64,000 nt of DNA, from contig NZ_AKJZ01000015.1 in the NCBI RefSeq assembly GCF_000282055.1, positions 1 to 64,000 on the forward strand, written 5' to 3'. The notes under the pieces were generated by a model, which did not search any database, had not been told where the DNA came from, and worked only from the letters and a program-made list of their open reading frames with translations. Shown here piece by piece: positions 7,807 to 17,081 of the stretch. The DNA is from Flavobacterium sp. CF136. GTDB lineage: Bacteria; Bacteroidota; Bacteroidia; Flavobacteriales; Flavobacteriaceae. Within the stretch, counting starts at the first letter, position 1; each line of letters opens with the position of its first letter. The position numbers and the translations under genes were made by a program.

Positions 7807-10800
7807 TTATTTAACAAGAACCCAGGCTCCTGAAGCTAATAAGGTTTCTGCTTTTTTAAATTTCATTGTTTCAGTTTTACCTGTAGCAATTTCCTGAACA
7901 GTTACAGTATCATTACGATTGATTTTTGGCATATCTCTCACAATGGTTTCCGTAACCTGACGTTGTTGTGTTTCTCCGGCTTCGCGATTGATGTTTTCGC
8001 TGTTTACAATTTCGTCTTTGCTTAATTTGAAGTTTTCTTTTTGACGAACTTCTCTTGCTTCGTGAATCTCAGGAACGTTTTGAGCTGGTAAATCACCTTT
8101 GAATAAAAATGAAATCACCTCTTTATTTACGTTGTCCAACATTCCTCTGAACAAATTGAAGGCTTCTAATTTGTAGATAAGTAATGGATCTTTTTGTTCA
8201 TGAACAGCTAATTGAACAGATTGTTTCAATTCGTCCATTTTACGTAAGTGTTTTTTCCAGGCTTCATCAACAATAGAAAGTGTGATGTTTTTCTCGAAAT
8301 CAGCAATTAATTGTGTTCCTTCGCTTTCATACGCTTTTTTCAGGTCAGTTACCACATTTAACGTTTTTATTCCGTCTGTAAATGGAACTACGATACGCTC
8401 AAAATGATTGTTTGGCTCTTCGTAAACTCCTTTTATGATTGGGAAAGCTTCTCGGGCACTACGTTCTGTTTTTTCAGTATAGAAAGCTAAAGTTTCCTTG
8501 TATATTTTTCCTGTGATTTCAATATCAGTTAATTTTGCAAAATCAGCTTCAGAAATTGGAGAAGTGATCGAGAAATAACGAATCAAATCAAATTCGAAAT
8601 TTTTGAAATCATTTATTGGTTTTGTCTGACTTACGATTAATTCGCAAGTATCATAAAGCATGTTTGCAATATCCAGTTTCAAACGCTCACCAAATAATGC
8701 GTGACGACGACGTTTGTAAACTACCTCACGTTGTGAGTTCATTACGTCATCATATTCTAATAAACGTTTACGAACCCCAAAGTTGTTTTCTTCTACTTTT
8801 TTCTGAGCACGCTCAATAGATTTAGTCATCATAGAATGCTGAATAACTTCGCCTTCCTGTAATCCCATTCTGTCCATTACTTTAGCAACTCTTTCGGAAC
8901 CAAATAAACGCATTAGGTTATCTTCAAGAGAAACATAAAACTGAGAACTTCCCGGATCTCCCTGACGTCCTGCACGACCACGCAACTGTCTGTCTACACG
9001 ACGGGAATCATGACGTTCTGTACCTACGATCGCTAAACCTCCGGCAGCTTTTACTTCTGGAGATAATTTAATATCGGTACCACGACCAGCCATGTTGGTA
9101 GCAATAGTTACAACTCCGGCTTTTCCTGCTTCTTCTACGATTTGTGCCTCTTGTTTGTGCATTTTAGCATTCAAAACGTTATGTGTAACGCCTCTCATTT
9201 TCAACATTCGGCTTAACAATTCTGAAATCTCCACAGAAGTTGTTCCAATTAAAACAGGTCTTCCTGCATTTGATAATTGTGTGACATCTTCAATTACAGC
9301 ATTGAATTTTTCACGTGTGGTTTTATAAATGTAATCTTCTTTATCTTGTCTTGACATCGGACGGTTGGTTGGAATTTCAACAACGTCTAATTTATAAATC
9401 TGCCATAACTCTCCGGCTTCAGTCACAGCTGTACCTGTCATACCGCCCAATTTGCTGTACATTCTAAAGTAGTTTTGTAAAGTAACTGTAGCGAATGTTT
9501 GTGTAGCAGCTTCGATTTTTACATTTTCTTTAGCTTCAATTGCCTGGTGTAAACCATCAGAATAACGACGGCCATCCATGATACGACCCGTTTGTTCATC
9601 GACAATCATAATTTTGTTGTCCATGATCACGTATTCTACATCTTTTTCGAATAAAGCGTAAGCTTTTAAAAGTTGCGTTAAAGTATGGATACGCTCGCTT
9701 TTTACTCCAAAATCCTGAAATAATCTTTCTTTTGCTTCTGCTTCAGCATCTTTGTCCAGTTTTTGTTTTTCGATAGCTGCAATTTCAGTTCCGATATCCG
9801 GAAGTACGAAAAAGTCTGAATCTGTATCTCCAGAAAGGTATTGGATACCATTATCAGTCAATTCAACCTGATTGTTTTTTTCTTCAATAACAAAATACAA
9901 AGCTTCATCCACTTTATGCATTTCGCGATTGTTATCCTGCATGTATTGATTTTCGGTTTTTTGAAGTAATTGCTTAATTCCTTCTTCACTCAAAAATTTA
10001 ATTAATGCTTTATTTTTAGGTAAACTTCTGTAAGCTCTTAACAATAAGAATCCACCTTCTTTAGTGTTTCCTTCTTTGATTAATTTTTTAGCTTCAGCCA
10101 GGAAACCATTTGCTAACTGGCGTTGTTGACTTACTAAGTTTTCAATTTTTGGTTTCAACTCATTAAATTCATGACGATCTCCCTGAGGAACCGGTCCTGA
10201 AATAATAAGTGGTGTTCTTGCATCATCAATTAATACAGAATCGACCTCGTCGACAATAGCGTAATTATGTTTTCTTTGCACTAAATCGCTCGGCGAATGC
10301 GCCATGTTATCTCTTAAGTAGTCAAAACCAAATTCATTATTGGTTCCGTAAGTGATATCAGCGTCGTATGCTTTTTTTCTTTGTTCAGTACTTGGCTGGT
10401 GATTATCAATACAATCAACTGTTAAACCATGAAATTCGAATAAAGGTGCTTTCCATGTACTGTCACGTTTTGCAAGGTAATCATTCACAGTTACTAAGTG
10501 AACTCCGTTTCCGGTTAAAGCATTTAAGTAAAGAGGAAGCGTAGCCACTAACGTTTTACCTTCACCCGTTTGCATTTCGGCAACTTTACCTTCGTGTAAA
10601 ACCATTCCGCCAATTAACTGAACATCATAATGAATCATGTCCCAGGTAATTTCTTTACCGGCAGCATTCCATTTGTTAGCCCAGATAGCTTTGTCACCTT
10701 CAATAGTAACATATGTTTTGGCAGCAGAGAATTCTCTGTCTTTTTCGGTTGCGGTAACTTCAATAAAAGAATTGTCTTTAAAGCGACGGGCAGTTTCTTT

Positions 10801-11148
10801 AACAACAGAAAAAGCTTCCGGAAGAATTTCTAATAATGTTTTCTCGGAGATTTCATATGCTTCTTTTTCAAGGGCATCTATAGCATCATAAAGATCTTCT
10901 CTTTTATCGATGTCTTCAATATTTTCAACTTCGGCTTTAAGCGAAGCAATCTTAGCATCTTTATCAGCTCTGGCTTCTTTTATTTTTTCTTTAAAAAATG
11001 CGGTCCTGGCTCTTAATTCGTCATGAGACAAACTCGTTAAGCTGGTTTCGAATGTTTTAATTTTGTTTAAATACGGTTGTAAAGCTTTGACATCTTTCTG
11101 TGATTTATCACCTACAAAGACTTTAATAATACTGTTTATGAAACTCAT
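7807..11148 (-). CDS. secA: Protein translocase ATPase SecA
   Basis: SecA is the ATPase motor that pushes unfolded proteins through SecYEG. The 1113-residue protein is longer than the roughly 900 of E. coli, as is usual in Bacteroidota. It shows Walker A in MQTGEGKT, the [19 protein letters not shown] block of motif II, the long insertion before the preprotein crosslinking domain, then [22 protein letters not shown] and [14 protein letters not shown] of NBD2, and the wing and scaffold region with [12 protein letters not shown]. The C-terminus ends GAWVLVK without the Cys-rich zinc tail that binds SecB in proteobacteria. A roughly 100-residue insertion follows ISGPVPQG. It is transcribed alone or after the DUF2795 gene and ends at a strong terminator. 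Confidence 0.98.
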   Translation of the reverse strand: MSFINSIIKVFVGDKSQKDVKALQPYLNKIKTFETSLTSLSHDELRARTAFFKEKIKEARADKDAKIASLKAEVENIEDIDKREDLYDAIDALEKEAYEISEKTLLEILPEAFSVVKETARRFKDNSFIEVTATEKDREFSAAKTYVTIEGDKAIWANKWNAAGKEITWDMIHYDVQLIGGMVLHEGKVAEMQTGEGKTLVATLPLYLNALTGNGVHLVTVNDYLAKRDSTWKAPLFEFHGLTVDCIDNHQPSTEQRKKAYDADITYGTNNEFGFDYLRDNMAHSPSDLVQRKHNYAIVDEVDSVLIDDARTPLIISGPVPQGDRHEFNELKPKIENLVSQQRQLANGFLAEAKKLIKEGNTKEGGFLLLRAYRSLPKNKALIKFLSEEGIKQLLQKTENQYMQDNNREMHKVDEALYFVIEEKNNQVELTDNGIQYLSGDTDSDFFVLPDIGTEIAAIEKQKLDKDAEAEAKERLFQDFGVKSERIHTLTQLLKAYALFEKDVEYVIMDNKIMIVDEQTGRIMDGRRYSDGLHQAIEAKENVKIEAATQTFATVTLQNYFRMYSKLGGMTGTAVTEAGELWQIYKLDVVEIPTNRPMSRQDKEDYIYKTTREKFNAVIEDVTQLSNAGRPVLIGTTSVEISELLSRMLKMRGVTHNVLNAKMHKQEAQIVEEAGKAGVVTIATNMAGRGTDIKLSPEVKAAGGLAIVGTERHDSRRVDRQLRGRAGRQGDPGSSQFYVSLEDNLMRLFGSERVAKVMDRMGLQEGEVIQHSMMTKSIERAQKKVEENNFGVRKRLLEYDDVMNSQREVVYKRRRHALFGERLKLDIANMLYDTCELIVSQTKPINDFKNFEFDLIRYFSITSPISEADFAKLTDIEITGKIYKETLAFYTEKTERSAREAFPIIKGVYEEPNNHFERIVVPFTDGIKTLNVVTDLKKAYESEGTQLIADFEKNITLSIVDEAWKKHLRKMDELKQSVQLAVHEQKDPLLIYKLEAFNLFRGMLDNVNKEVISFLFKGDLPAQNVPEIHEAREVRQKENFKLSKDEIVNSENINREAGETQQRQVTETIVRDMPKINRNDTVTVQEIATGKTETMKFKKAETLLASGAWVLVK

Positions 11149-11191
11149 GATTTATTGTATTTCTATATTATGTAAATGTGTATTTTGAGCC

Positions 11192-11223
11192 AAAAAAAAA
11201 GCCTCCTTGATGAGAGACTTTTT
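11192..11223 (-). terminator. Terminator of the DUF2795 gene
   Basis: On the minus strand AAGTCTC and GGAGGCTT pair around TCATCAA, followed by a long T run. It separates the DUF2795 gene from secA, so secA should have its own promoter in the remaining approximately 40 bp. Confidence 0.65.
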
Positions 11224-11238
11224 CCTTTGGTTTATTTT

Positions 11239-11460
11239 TTAATATTCATCCTCATTCCAAAGATAATCTTCGTCTGTTGGATAATCAGGCCAAATTTCTT
11301 CCATTGATTCATATATCTCTCCTTCATCCTCAATTGACTGAAGGTTTTCTACTACTTCTAATGGAGCCCCAGCTCTAATAGCGTAATCAATAAGTTCGTC
11401 TTTGTTAGCAGGCCATGGTGCATCACTTAAATAAGATGCTAATTCTAATGTCCAATACAT
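11239..11460 (-). CDS. DUF2795 domain protein
   Basis: This 73-residue acidic protein matches the DUF2795 pattern: MYWTLELASYLSDAPWPANKDELIDYAIRAGAP at the N-terminus, in which a short hydrophobic helix is followed by PWPANKDEL and a second helix, then an acidic, Trp/Tyr-rich tail ending EDYLWNEDEY. The family occurs widely in bacteria and has no established function. In Bacteroidota it is commonly next to secA, as here, where it lies 90 bp upstream on the same strand with a terminator between. It has no signal peptide or membrane segment, so it is cytoplasmic. A link to secretion is only suggested by position. Confidence 0.85.
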   Translation of the reverse strand: MYWTLELASYLSDAPWPANKDELIDYAIRAGAPLEVVENLQSIEDEGEIYESMEEIWPDYPTDEDYLWNEDEY

Positions 11461-11559
11461 CTGTTATCTGTTTAGTTTGTGCAAAAATAAATTTTTTACT
11501 GAAAAAGACAAGTAAAATTTGATTTATTTTAATAAAATTTAAGAACGTCTCTATAAATA

Positions 11560-11597
11560 TTCAGTTTTCGGTGCCAGTTTGCAGTCTAAAAACTGAA
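11560..11597. repeat. CAGT-rich inverted repeat after the cobalamin adenosyltransferase gene
   Basis: TTCAGTTTT (11560-11568) and AAAACTGAA (11589-11597) form a 9 bp inverted repeat directly 3' of the minus-strand adenosyltransferase gene, where it could end or stabilise the transcript. Confidence 0.5.
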
Positions 11598-11610
11598 AAA
11601 TCGGAACTGT

Positions 11611-12180
11611 TTACTTTCGCGGAATCCACTTCACTTCATCCGCTTTTAAGTCTGACGACAACTTCCGTGCCAAGACAAAAAGGTAGTCAGAAAGTCGGTT
11701 TAGGTATCGAATTGCGATTTCAGGAACGTGTTCATTATGACTTAAATGTACTGTCAGACGCTCTGCACGACGGCATATGCAACGTGCAATATGACAATGT
11801 GACACGGTAGGATGTCCGCCCGGTAAAACAAAATGAGTCATTTGTGGAAGGCTTTCTTCCATTTTATCAATTTCGTTTTCTAACAATTCAATATCAGTAT
11901 CAATGATTCCGAGATTTTTTAATCGAAGTTCACCGTTTTTCAATACTTCTTTTTCTTCCGGAGTTGCCAAAATGGCGCCAACTGTAAATAATCGATCCTG
12001 AATTTCTATTAAAATGGTTTTATAATACGAATTGATTTCCTGATCGCGAATGAGACCTATATAAGAATTTAATTCATCAACTGTGCCGTAGCTGTCAATA
12101 CGGATATGATCTTTAGGAACACGTGTGCCTCCAAAAAGAGCCGTTGTTCCTTTATCTCCGGTTTTTGTATATACTTTCAT
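11611..12180 (-). CDS. Cob(I)yrinic acid a,c-diamide adenosyltransferase, PduO type
   Basis: The enzyme transfers the adenosyl group of ATP to cob(I)alamin, making coenzyme B12. The 189-residue protein has the PduO/MMAB hallmarks: the N-terminal ATP-binding segment KVYTKTGDKGTTALFGG, then DSYGTVDELNSYIG, and near the C-terminus ARCICRRAERLTV followed by IRYLNRLSDYLFVLAR. All the residues that line the trimer active site in this family appear present. It lies 79 bp downstream of the LolD-like ATPase gene on the same strand, with a 13 bp inverted repeat between them. B12-dependent enzymes are not in the window, so the cobalamin may be salvaged. Confidence 0.94.
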   Translation of the reverse strand: MKVYTKTGDKGTTALFGGTRVPKDHIRIDSYGTVDELNSYIGLIRDQEINSYYKTILIEIQDRLFTVGAILATPEEKEVLKNGELRLKNLGIIDTDIELLENEIDKMEESLPQMTHFVLPGGHPTVSHCHIARCICRRAERLTVHLSHNEHVPEIAIRYLNRLSDYLFVLARKLSSDLKADEVKWIPRK

Positions 12181-12191
12181 TTTTGTAATTT

Positions 12192-12256
12192 TTAGATTTC
12201 AGAGTTCTGATTTTAGATTTTAGATTTTTAATCGGAATTCTAAAATCAGAAATCTA
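12192..12256. repeat. Inverted repeat of GATTTTAGA-type tracts
   Basis: TTCTGATTTTAGA (12205-12217) and TCTAAAATCAGAA (12239-12251) form a perfect 13 bp inverted repeat, with tandem GATTTTA units between them. It sits between the ATPase and adenosyltransferase genes on the minus strand. The hairpin has no clean T run, so RNA processing or stabilisation is as likely as termination. Confidence 0.6.
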
Positions 12257-12259
12257 CAA

Positions 12260-12946
12260 TTATTTGATAGTGTCACTTTCAATCATTCCATCTCTCAAAC
12301 GAATTACGCGATGAGCGTAGGCTGCAATATCTTCTTCGTGCGTTACCAGAATTACAGTATTTCCTAGTGCATGAATGTCTCCAAAAAGCTTCATAATTTC
12401 TACAGAAGTTTTACTGTCTAAGTTTCCGGTTGGTTCATCGGCCAAAATAATAGAGGGCTTATTGACCAAAGCACGGGCAATTGCCACACGCTGGCGCTGT
12501 CCTCCAGAAAGCTGGTTTGGCTGGTGATCCATTCTATCGGCAAGATTTACTTGTTTTAGAACTTCTGTCGCACGGACTATACGTTCTGATTTGGAATGTC
12601 CGGCATAAATCATGGGTAAAGCCACATTGTCTAAAGCAGTAGTTCTGGGCAAAAGATTAAATGTCTGAAAAACGAAACCAATTTCTTTGTTTCGGATTCC
12701 TGCTAATTCATCGTCTTTCATTTGGCTCACATCTTTTCCGTTTAACACATAACGTCCGGAAGTTGGTGTGTCCAAACAACCAAGTAAATTCATTAAAGTA
12801 GATTTCCCTGATCCTGAAGGCCCCATTAAAGCTACATACTCTCCTTTGTTTATTTCTAAATCAATCCCTTTTAAGACATACACTATTTCGTTACCAAGAA
12901 CAAAATCTCGTTTTATGTCCGTTATTTTAATTAATGGATTTGCCAT
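12260..12946 (-). CDS. ABC transporter ATP-binding protein, LolD/MacB type
   Basis: This 228-residue ATPase subunit has Walker [10 protein letters not shown] (about 42-50), Q-loop [10 protein letters not shown], the signature [15 protein letters not shown] (about 145-159), Walker [14 protein letters not shown] and the H-loop VTHEED. The NLLP segment and overall length place it in the MacB/LolD/FtsE-like group, which work with FtsX-like permeases to move lipoproteins or macrolides or to drive envelope processes. No permease gene is adjacent, so its partner is encoded elsewhere. The specific substrate cannot be assigned. It is divergent from the lipoprotein gene at 13247. Confidence 0.9.
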   Translation of the reverse strand: MANPLIKITDIKRDFVLGNEIVYVLKGIDLEINKGEYVALMGPSGSGKSTLMNLLGCLDTPTSGRYVLNGKDVSQMKDDELAGIRNKEIGFVFQTFNLLPRTTALDNVALPMIYAGHSKSERIVRATEVLKQVNLADRMDHQPNQLSGGQRQRVAIARALVNKPSIILADEPTGNLDSKTSVEIMKLFGDIHALGNTVILVTHEEDIAAYAHRVIRLRDGMIESDTIK

Positions 12947-13246
12947 TTCGTTTTTACAATTTTGATTTTAAAAGTACAAAACACTTTTCAATAATCGATG
13001 AGTAGCCTTTAATTGATTTTTGTTACAAGGCCGGGGTTATTTTAATGATTACATGTTTAATTTTAAAAGCATACTTTAAATTGAAAAATATGTTGTTATA
13101 TGATTTTAAGTTATTTTTACATAATTGTCATATTTTGTAATTTTAATTAAATTATTTATAAAATAAAAGCTAATTTATTATTAATAATTTACTTTTATTC
13201 AGTTTTTTAACTATATTTGTTATCTAATATTTAAATAATCAAGATT
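12947..13246. other. Divergent intergenic region
   Basis: About 300 bp of very AT-rich DNA between divergent genes. It holds the -7 box TATATTTG at 13212-13219 for the lipoprotein gene and, on the minus strand near 12985, a weak TACTTTTA for the ATPase gene. I see no ORF, RNA gene or repeat here. Confidence 0.5.
13212..13219 (+). promoter_or_regulatory. -7 box for the lipoprotein gene
   Basis: TATATTTG fully matches TAnnTTTG and lies 28 bp before the ATG at 13247. The -33 region is AT-rich without a clear TTG. Confidence 0.5.
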
Positions 13247-13906
13247 ATGAAAAACATACAAATTTTATCAGGGATTTTATTAATAACTCTAAGTCTTACA
13301 TCTTGTAAGGATGAAAAACAGGAAAAAGCCAAAAAGACAATCGACTCCTATGTAACCTACGTCGATTCTGTGAAAAATGTTTCAGCTGACAATTTAAAAG
13401 AAAACTGGAAAGATGTTGAGGCAGAATATGACAGAAGAGCAGAAAATGCTCAACTGGCACTTGCCGATATTAAAGAAAATGCAGCCGAGACTGAAAAAAT
13501 AAATACAAGTAAAATAAAATACGAAGAATTCAAAAATGAGATGACTACCCTTTTTGCCCCACCGGCACCCAGTGCTAAACAACAATTGCGTAATGCTTTA
13601 TTTGGTGAAGGAAAGATTGGTAATGACATGAGTTTTAGTTGGGTAAATGCCCAAAATATTCATAGTGTTTATCAACAATTTGTTAATACTGTGCAAGATA
13701 ACAAAGATAAATATTCCCGTGAAGACTGGGATGAAATCAAATTGATGTATGAAGCTCTTGACAGTCGTAAAAACACAGTCGAAAAAGAAGGACTTACCTC
13801 TGAAGATAATAGAAAAATTGCAGGTTTAAAATTAAAATTTGCTCCAATGTATACCCTAAACAGAATGGGAGCTAAATCTGAAGAAACGGCTGCCGCTAAA
13901 AAATAA
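13247..13906 (+). CDS. Putative lipoprotein with helical domain (DUF6565-like)
   Basis: This 219-residue protein starts with a lipoprotein signal peptide; the lipobox is LSLTSC, so Cys20 would be lipidated. The mature part is highly charged and predicted helical: an acidic/Lys-rich region with the segment IDSYVTYVDSVKNVSADNLKENW, a second region with APPAPSAKQQLRNALFGEG, and a C-terminal helical region ending KLKFAPMYTLNRM. I believe this resembles the DUF6565 group of Bacteroidota lipoproteins, but that cannot be confirmed by eye. No function is known. It is a single-gene unit with its own promoter and terminator. Confidence 0.8.
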   Translation: MKNIQILSGILLITLSLTSCKDEKQEKAKKTIDSYVTYVDSVKNVSADNLKENWKDVEAEYDRRAENAQLALADIKENAAETEKINTSKIKYEEFKNEMTTLFAPPAPSAKQQLRNALFGEGKIGNDMSFSWVNAQNIHSVYQQFVNTVQDNKDKYSREDWDEIKLMYEALDSRKNTVEKEGLTSEDNRKIAGLKLKFAPMYTLNRMGAKSEETAAAKK

Positions 13907-13930
13907 TAGGTTAATTGGTTTTATTTAGTA

Positions 13931-13964
13931 AAAATGACAATCAGAAATGGTTGTCATTTTTTTT
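13931..13964 (+). terminator. Terminator of the lipoprotein gene
   Basis: AAAATGACAA (13931-13940) pairs with TTGTCATTTT (13951-13960), followed by T residues. It reaches the stop codon of the convergent methyltransferase gene. Confidence 0.75.
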
Positions 13965-14754
13965 ATGCCCGAATCACAAAGTGCTCTTTTTTCTGTTCAC
14001 GTCTGAAAAACACAAATCCCCATTGAAAAGTATCTATTGTAACAGTCACTTTTGAGTGGTTTTGAATAATTTCCCAGACTTCTTCCATTTCCAATGACCA
14101 ATGAATATCATCAAAAATCCAAACAGAATCATTGTCGATAGTTGGTAATAAAAATTCAAAATAAGCTAAAGTGGCTTTTTTCGAATGGTTTCCGTCAAAA
14201 TATATTAAGTTGTAGCTTTCAGTTTCAGTTTTCAGTCTCAGTTTGATATCTTGAAAATATTTTTCAAATTCTGTTACAATTGAATTTACATTATTGAAAT
14301 TGAATTTTTGTAATTGTAATTGACATTGATTTGCTGTTTCAGAACAACCTTCTAAAGTAATTACTTTTGCTTTTGGATTTCCCAACGCCAGGGCAGAAGT
14401 TGCTAAACCTAATGAAGTTCCTATTTCAAGAATGTTTTCCGGTTTAAAATAATTGGTAACCCTGAATAATAATTCGGCACGTTTTGGTAAAATTCCTGCT
14501 GTTTTTGCAATTTTAGAAATTTGTCTTCTGTTTGATTTAAAAACTCTTGAACCGGCACCAAAATCAGTTACTTCAATAAAATTTTTATTTTCAAGTAGTG
14601 ATTTTCGATACTTCTTAAGGATTAGATATTCAGGTTTTGGCTTTTTATCGTAAAAACACTTCGTCAATAAATTAAACACAAACGGCGAATGAACTGCATG
14701 TTCGTTTTTTGAATGCCAAAGGAATTTAATGTATGATTTTATTTGAAATAGCAT
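13963..14754 (-). CDS. Class I SAM-dependent methyltransferase (O-methyltransferase-like)
   Basis: This SAM-binding protein has motif I in ILEIGTSLGLATSALALG, motif II around VITLEGC, and a later acidic segment LIYFDGNHSKKAT and WIFDDIHWS typical of class I O-methyltransferases. I place the start at the ATG 14754 (MLFQIKSYIKFLWHS), 45 bp inside the longest frame, because the homologous N-terminus begins with this aromatic segment and the longer start adds an unlikely leader; the protein is then 263 residues. The substrate is unknown. A CAGT-rich tract of the intergenic type (14219-14248) lies inside the coding sequence and encodes the KLRLKTETES stretch. Confidence 0.8.
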   Translation of the reverse strand: MLFQIKSYIKFLWHSKNEHAVHSPFVFNLLTKCFYDKKPKPEYLILKKYRKSLLENKNFIEVTDFGAGSRVFKSNRRQISKIAKTAGILPKRAELLFRVTNYFKPENILEIGTSLGLATSALALGNPKAKVITLEGCSETANQCQLQLQKFNFNNVNSIVTEFEKYFQDIKLRLKTETESYNLIYFDGNHSKKATLAYFEFLLPTIDNDSVWIFDDIHWSLEMEEVWEIIQNHSKVTVTIDTFQWGFVFFRREQKKEHFVIRA

Positions 14755-14846
14755 AGAAACATTTATAAAGTAGCCGCGAAGATACAAAAGCAAAGACAAT
14801 ACCCAAAAGCATAGGTTTTAAGAAGTTTTATTGTGTCTTAAAAGAC

Positions 14847-14854
14847 TATATTTG
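14847..14854 (+). promoter_or_regulatory. -7 box of the SDR gene
   Basis: TATATTTG matches TAnnTTTG and lies 26 bp before the ATG at 14880. TTG at 14831-14833 is only 13 bp upstream, closer than usual for the -33 box. Confidence 0.5.
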
Positions 14855-14879
14855 CGACCTTGAAATTAATACACATTTT

Positions 14880-16433
14880 ATGATGTTAAAGGAAGAAAAA
14901 GAGGATAAGAGTGTAATAACTTCCGAAGAAATTGATCGATGTATTGCTATTCTGGCACAATTAAATAATGATACAGATCAGATATTTGATATTCCGAAAG
15001 ATCAAAGAATAGCATTGATTAAAGCTGCAGGAATGTTTTCGAGACCGGATAGAGGAGAGTTTTCCAGAAGAATTAAGGATGGAAAACAAGCCGCTAAACG
15101 TAAAATGGAAAAGAAAGACAAAACGGCACGTAAAGAAACCGGAATTCGTTATGCCCGTGAAGCTAGTGTGTTTGTTGCCCCAAAATTATTAGCTTTTAAT
15201 GATCTCGCTCATAAAGAACAATTAGAATTAGAAAAGCCCGGAAACTGTTATGTATGTAAAACAGGTTTTACTAAAATGCATCATTTTTATGATACAATGT
15301 GCACCGATTGTGGTGATTTTAATTATGCGAAACGTTTTCAAACAGCTGATGTAAAAGGGCAGGTGGCTGTTATTACGGGGTCCCGGTTAAAAATTGGTTA
15401 TCATATTACTTTGATGCTTTTGCGGGCTGGAGCAACTGTTATTGCAACAACCCGTTTTCCTGTTGACTCTGCGCTGCGTTTTTCTAGAGAAGATGATTTT
15501 CTAGAGTGGGGACATCGATTAAAAATTCACGGATTAGATTTGCGGCATATTCCCAGTGTGGAGATTTTTTGCAATTTTATTGAACAAAAATACGAACGCC
15601 TGGATATTCTGATCAATAATGCTGCACAAACGGTGAGACGTCCTGCCGGATTTTATACTCATTTAATGGAGAATGAGGAGCGATCAATAGGTTCTTTGCC
15701 AAAGCAGGCCCGGGAATTATTATTGGATCATACTAATTGCCTGGATGAATTAAAAATATTGACAGCAGGTGCTTCTTCCAATCAAAATATGCCGGTAACA
15801 TGGCACGGACCAGAACCTGGAATTGGGTTACGTGCTTCGGCCAAATTATCTCAAATACCATATTCTTTTGATAATGCCCTGGTAGCAAATGAAGTTTTTC
15901 CGGAAGGAGAATTGGATGCCGATTTGCAGCAAGTAGATTTGAGGAAAACAAATAGCTGGCGTTTGCGTCTGGGTCAAATAGAGACGACTGAAATGATTGA
16001 AGTTCAATTGGTGAATTCGGTTGCTCCTTTTGTATTGTGTAATCGCCTTTCGGAAGTAATGAAGAAAGACAATACAGGACAAAAACATATTATCAATGTT
16101 TCGGCAATGGAGGGGAAATTTCATCGCTTTTTTAAAGAGGACCGTCATCCGCATACCAATATGGCCAAAGCCGCTCTAAATATGCTAACGCATACTTCAT
16201 CCGGTACGCTGGCAAAACATGGTATTTTTATGAATGCAGTAGATACAGGTTGGGTAACTGACGAAGATCCCGCTGAATTAGCCAAGAAGAAACAAGAACT
16301 GGAGGATTTTCAACCGCCATTGGATATTGTCGATGGTGCAGCGCGTGTTATGGATCCTTTGTTTGATGGTATTAATACAGGGAAACATTGGTGTGGAAAG
16401 TTTTTGAAAGACTACAATCCGATTCCATGGTAA
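14880..16433 (+). CDS. SDR-family oxidoreductase with N-terminal zinc-ribbon-like extension
   Basis: This 517-residue protein is a short-chain dehydrogenase/reductase with a long extension. Residues 1-155 carry a charged helical region and a four-Cys motif (Cys123, Cys126, Cys141, Cys144, in NCYVCKTGF and MCTDCGDF) with His134 and His135 between, which looks like a zinc ribbon. The Rossmann domain begins at [12 protein letters not shown] (about 162-173), with NNAAQT as the usual NNAG position. In the catalytic segment the expected YxxxK reads TNMAK, so the Tyr is replaced by Thr while the Lys remains. The cofactor is probably NAD(P). The function is unknown, and the altered active site suggests a changed reaction or a non-catalytic role. 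Confidence 0.8.
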   Translation: MMLKEEKEDKSVITSEEIDRCIAILAQLNNDTDQIFDIPKDQRIALIKAAGMFSRPDRGEFSRRIKDGKQAAKRKMEKKDKTARKETGIRYAREASVFVAPKLLAFNDLAHKEQLELEKPGNCYVCKTGFTKMHHFYDTMCTDCGDFNYAKRFQTADVKGQVAVITGSRLKIGYHITLMLLRAGATVIATTRFPVDSALRFSREDDFLEWGHRLKIHGLDLRHIPSVEIFCNFIEQKYERLDILINNAAQTVRRPAGFYTHLMENEERSIGSLPKQARELLLDHTNCLDELKILTAGASSNQNMPVTWHGPEPGIGLRASAKLSQIPYSFDNALVANEVFPEGELDADLQQVDLRKTNSWRLRLGQIETTEMIEVQLVNSVAPFVLCNRLSEVMKKDNTGQKHIINVSAMEGKFHRFFKEDRHPHTNMAKAALNMLTHTSSGTLAKHGIFMNAVDTGWVTDEDPAELAKKKQELEDFQPPLDIVDGAARVMDPLFDGINTGKHWCGKFLKDYNPIPW

Positions 16434-16439
16434 TTGTAA

Positions 16440-16478
16440 TTGTAAGTCTCAGTCTCAGTTTTTAGTCTCAGTCTGTAT
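16440..16478. repeat. CAGTCT-rich intergenic tract
   Basis: Tandem AGTCTCAGTCTCAG-like units follow the SDR stop codon. It belongs to the same degenerate family as the tract at 52746-52774. Confidence 0.5.
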
Positions 16479-16544
16479 TTTTTTTCTCCAAATAAAAAGA
16501 AGGTTTTTCTTATTTTTTTATTATCCTTGTAAAAAATTAAATTT

Positions 16545-16913
16545 ATGGATTTTAAAGAATTACTGGCTTATAAAAGATCATTTCAACTTGCTATGGAAAT
16601 TTTCGAAATATCAAAATCATTTCCATCGGAAGAAAAATATTCTCTTACTGATCAAATACGTCGTTCATCAAGGAGTGTAAGTGCTAATATTTCTGAGTCA
16701 TATAGAAAAAGAAGATATGTAAATCATTTTATAAGCAAGTTGACAGATAGTGATGCAGAAAATTCAGAAACAAATGTTTGGTTAGAATTTTCATTACAAT
16801 GCAACTACATTAATAAAGATACATATGATAATTTAAATAATAAAAGTTTAGAAATTGGAAAGTTGATTAACTACATGATAAACAATCCCAATAAATTTGG
16901 TTGTACAATATAG
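16545..16913 (+). CDS. Four-helix-bundle protein (23S rRNA intervening-sequence protein family)
   Basis: This 122-residue helical protein belongs to the family first named from intervening sequences in 23S rRNA genes. Diagnostic pieces are DFKELLAYKRSFQLAMEIF at the N-terminus, the segment LTDQIRRSSRSVSANISE (about 36-53) and the C-terminal helix with ETNVWLEFSLQCNYI. These proteins form pentameric four-helix bundles; their cellular role is unclear and most members are not inside rRNA genes. Here there is no rRNA nearby. It ends before a strong bidirectional terminator at 16973-17011. Confidence 0.88.
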   Translation: MDFKELLAYKRSFQLAMEIFEISKSFPSEEKYSLTDQIRRSSRSVSANISESYRKRRYVNHFISKLTDSDAENSETNVWLEFSLQCNYINKDTYDNLNNKSLEIGKLINYMINNPNKFGCTI

Positions 16914-16972
16914 ATTTCTTTTTTGAATACAATACTGTTTAAATTTAATTAGCCTAAGATTAAGAGATATAA

Positions 16973-17011
16973 AAAAACCATAACAAAAACTCATTTTGTT
17001 ATGGTTTTTTA
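16973..17011. terminator. Bidirectional terminator
   Basis: AAAAAACCATAACAAAA (16973-16989) pairs perfectly with TTTTGTTATGGTTTTTT (16995-17011). With A and T runs on both sides it can end both the four-helix-bundle gene and the convergent ABC-F gene. Confidence 0.88.
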
Positions 17012-17043
17012 TAATTTAATTCTAAACTAAAAAAAATCGACAA

Positions 17044-17066
17044 TATGACTGAACACTGCCACTGTG
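17044..17066. repeat. CAGT-rich tract after the ABC-F gene
   Basis: A short GACTGAACACTGCCACTGTGAC tract of the CAGT-rich family lies between the terminator and the stop of the minus-strand ABC-F gene. Confidence 0.4.
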
Positions 17067-17081
17067 ACTTTAATACTAAAA

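Noticed and set aside
10630..10891. Plus-strand ORFs inside secA
   Set aside because: Antisense shadows of secA codons with no promoter or motif.
16545..16913. Toxin-antitoxin or rRNA intervening sequence
   Set aside because: The protein belongs to the four-helix-bundle family but there is no partner gene and no rRNA nearby.
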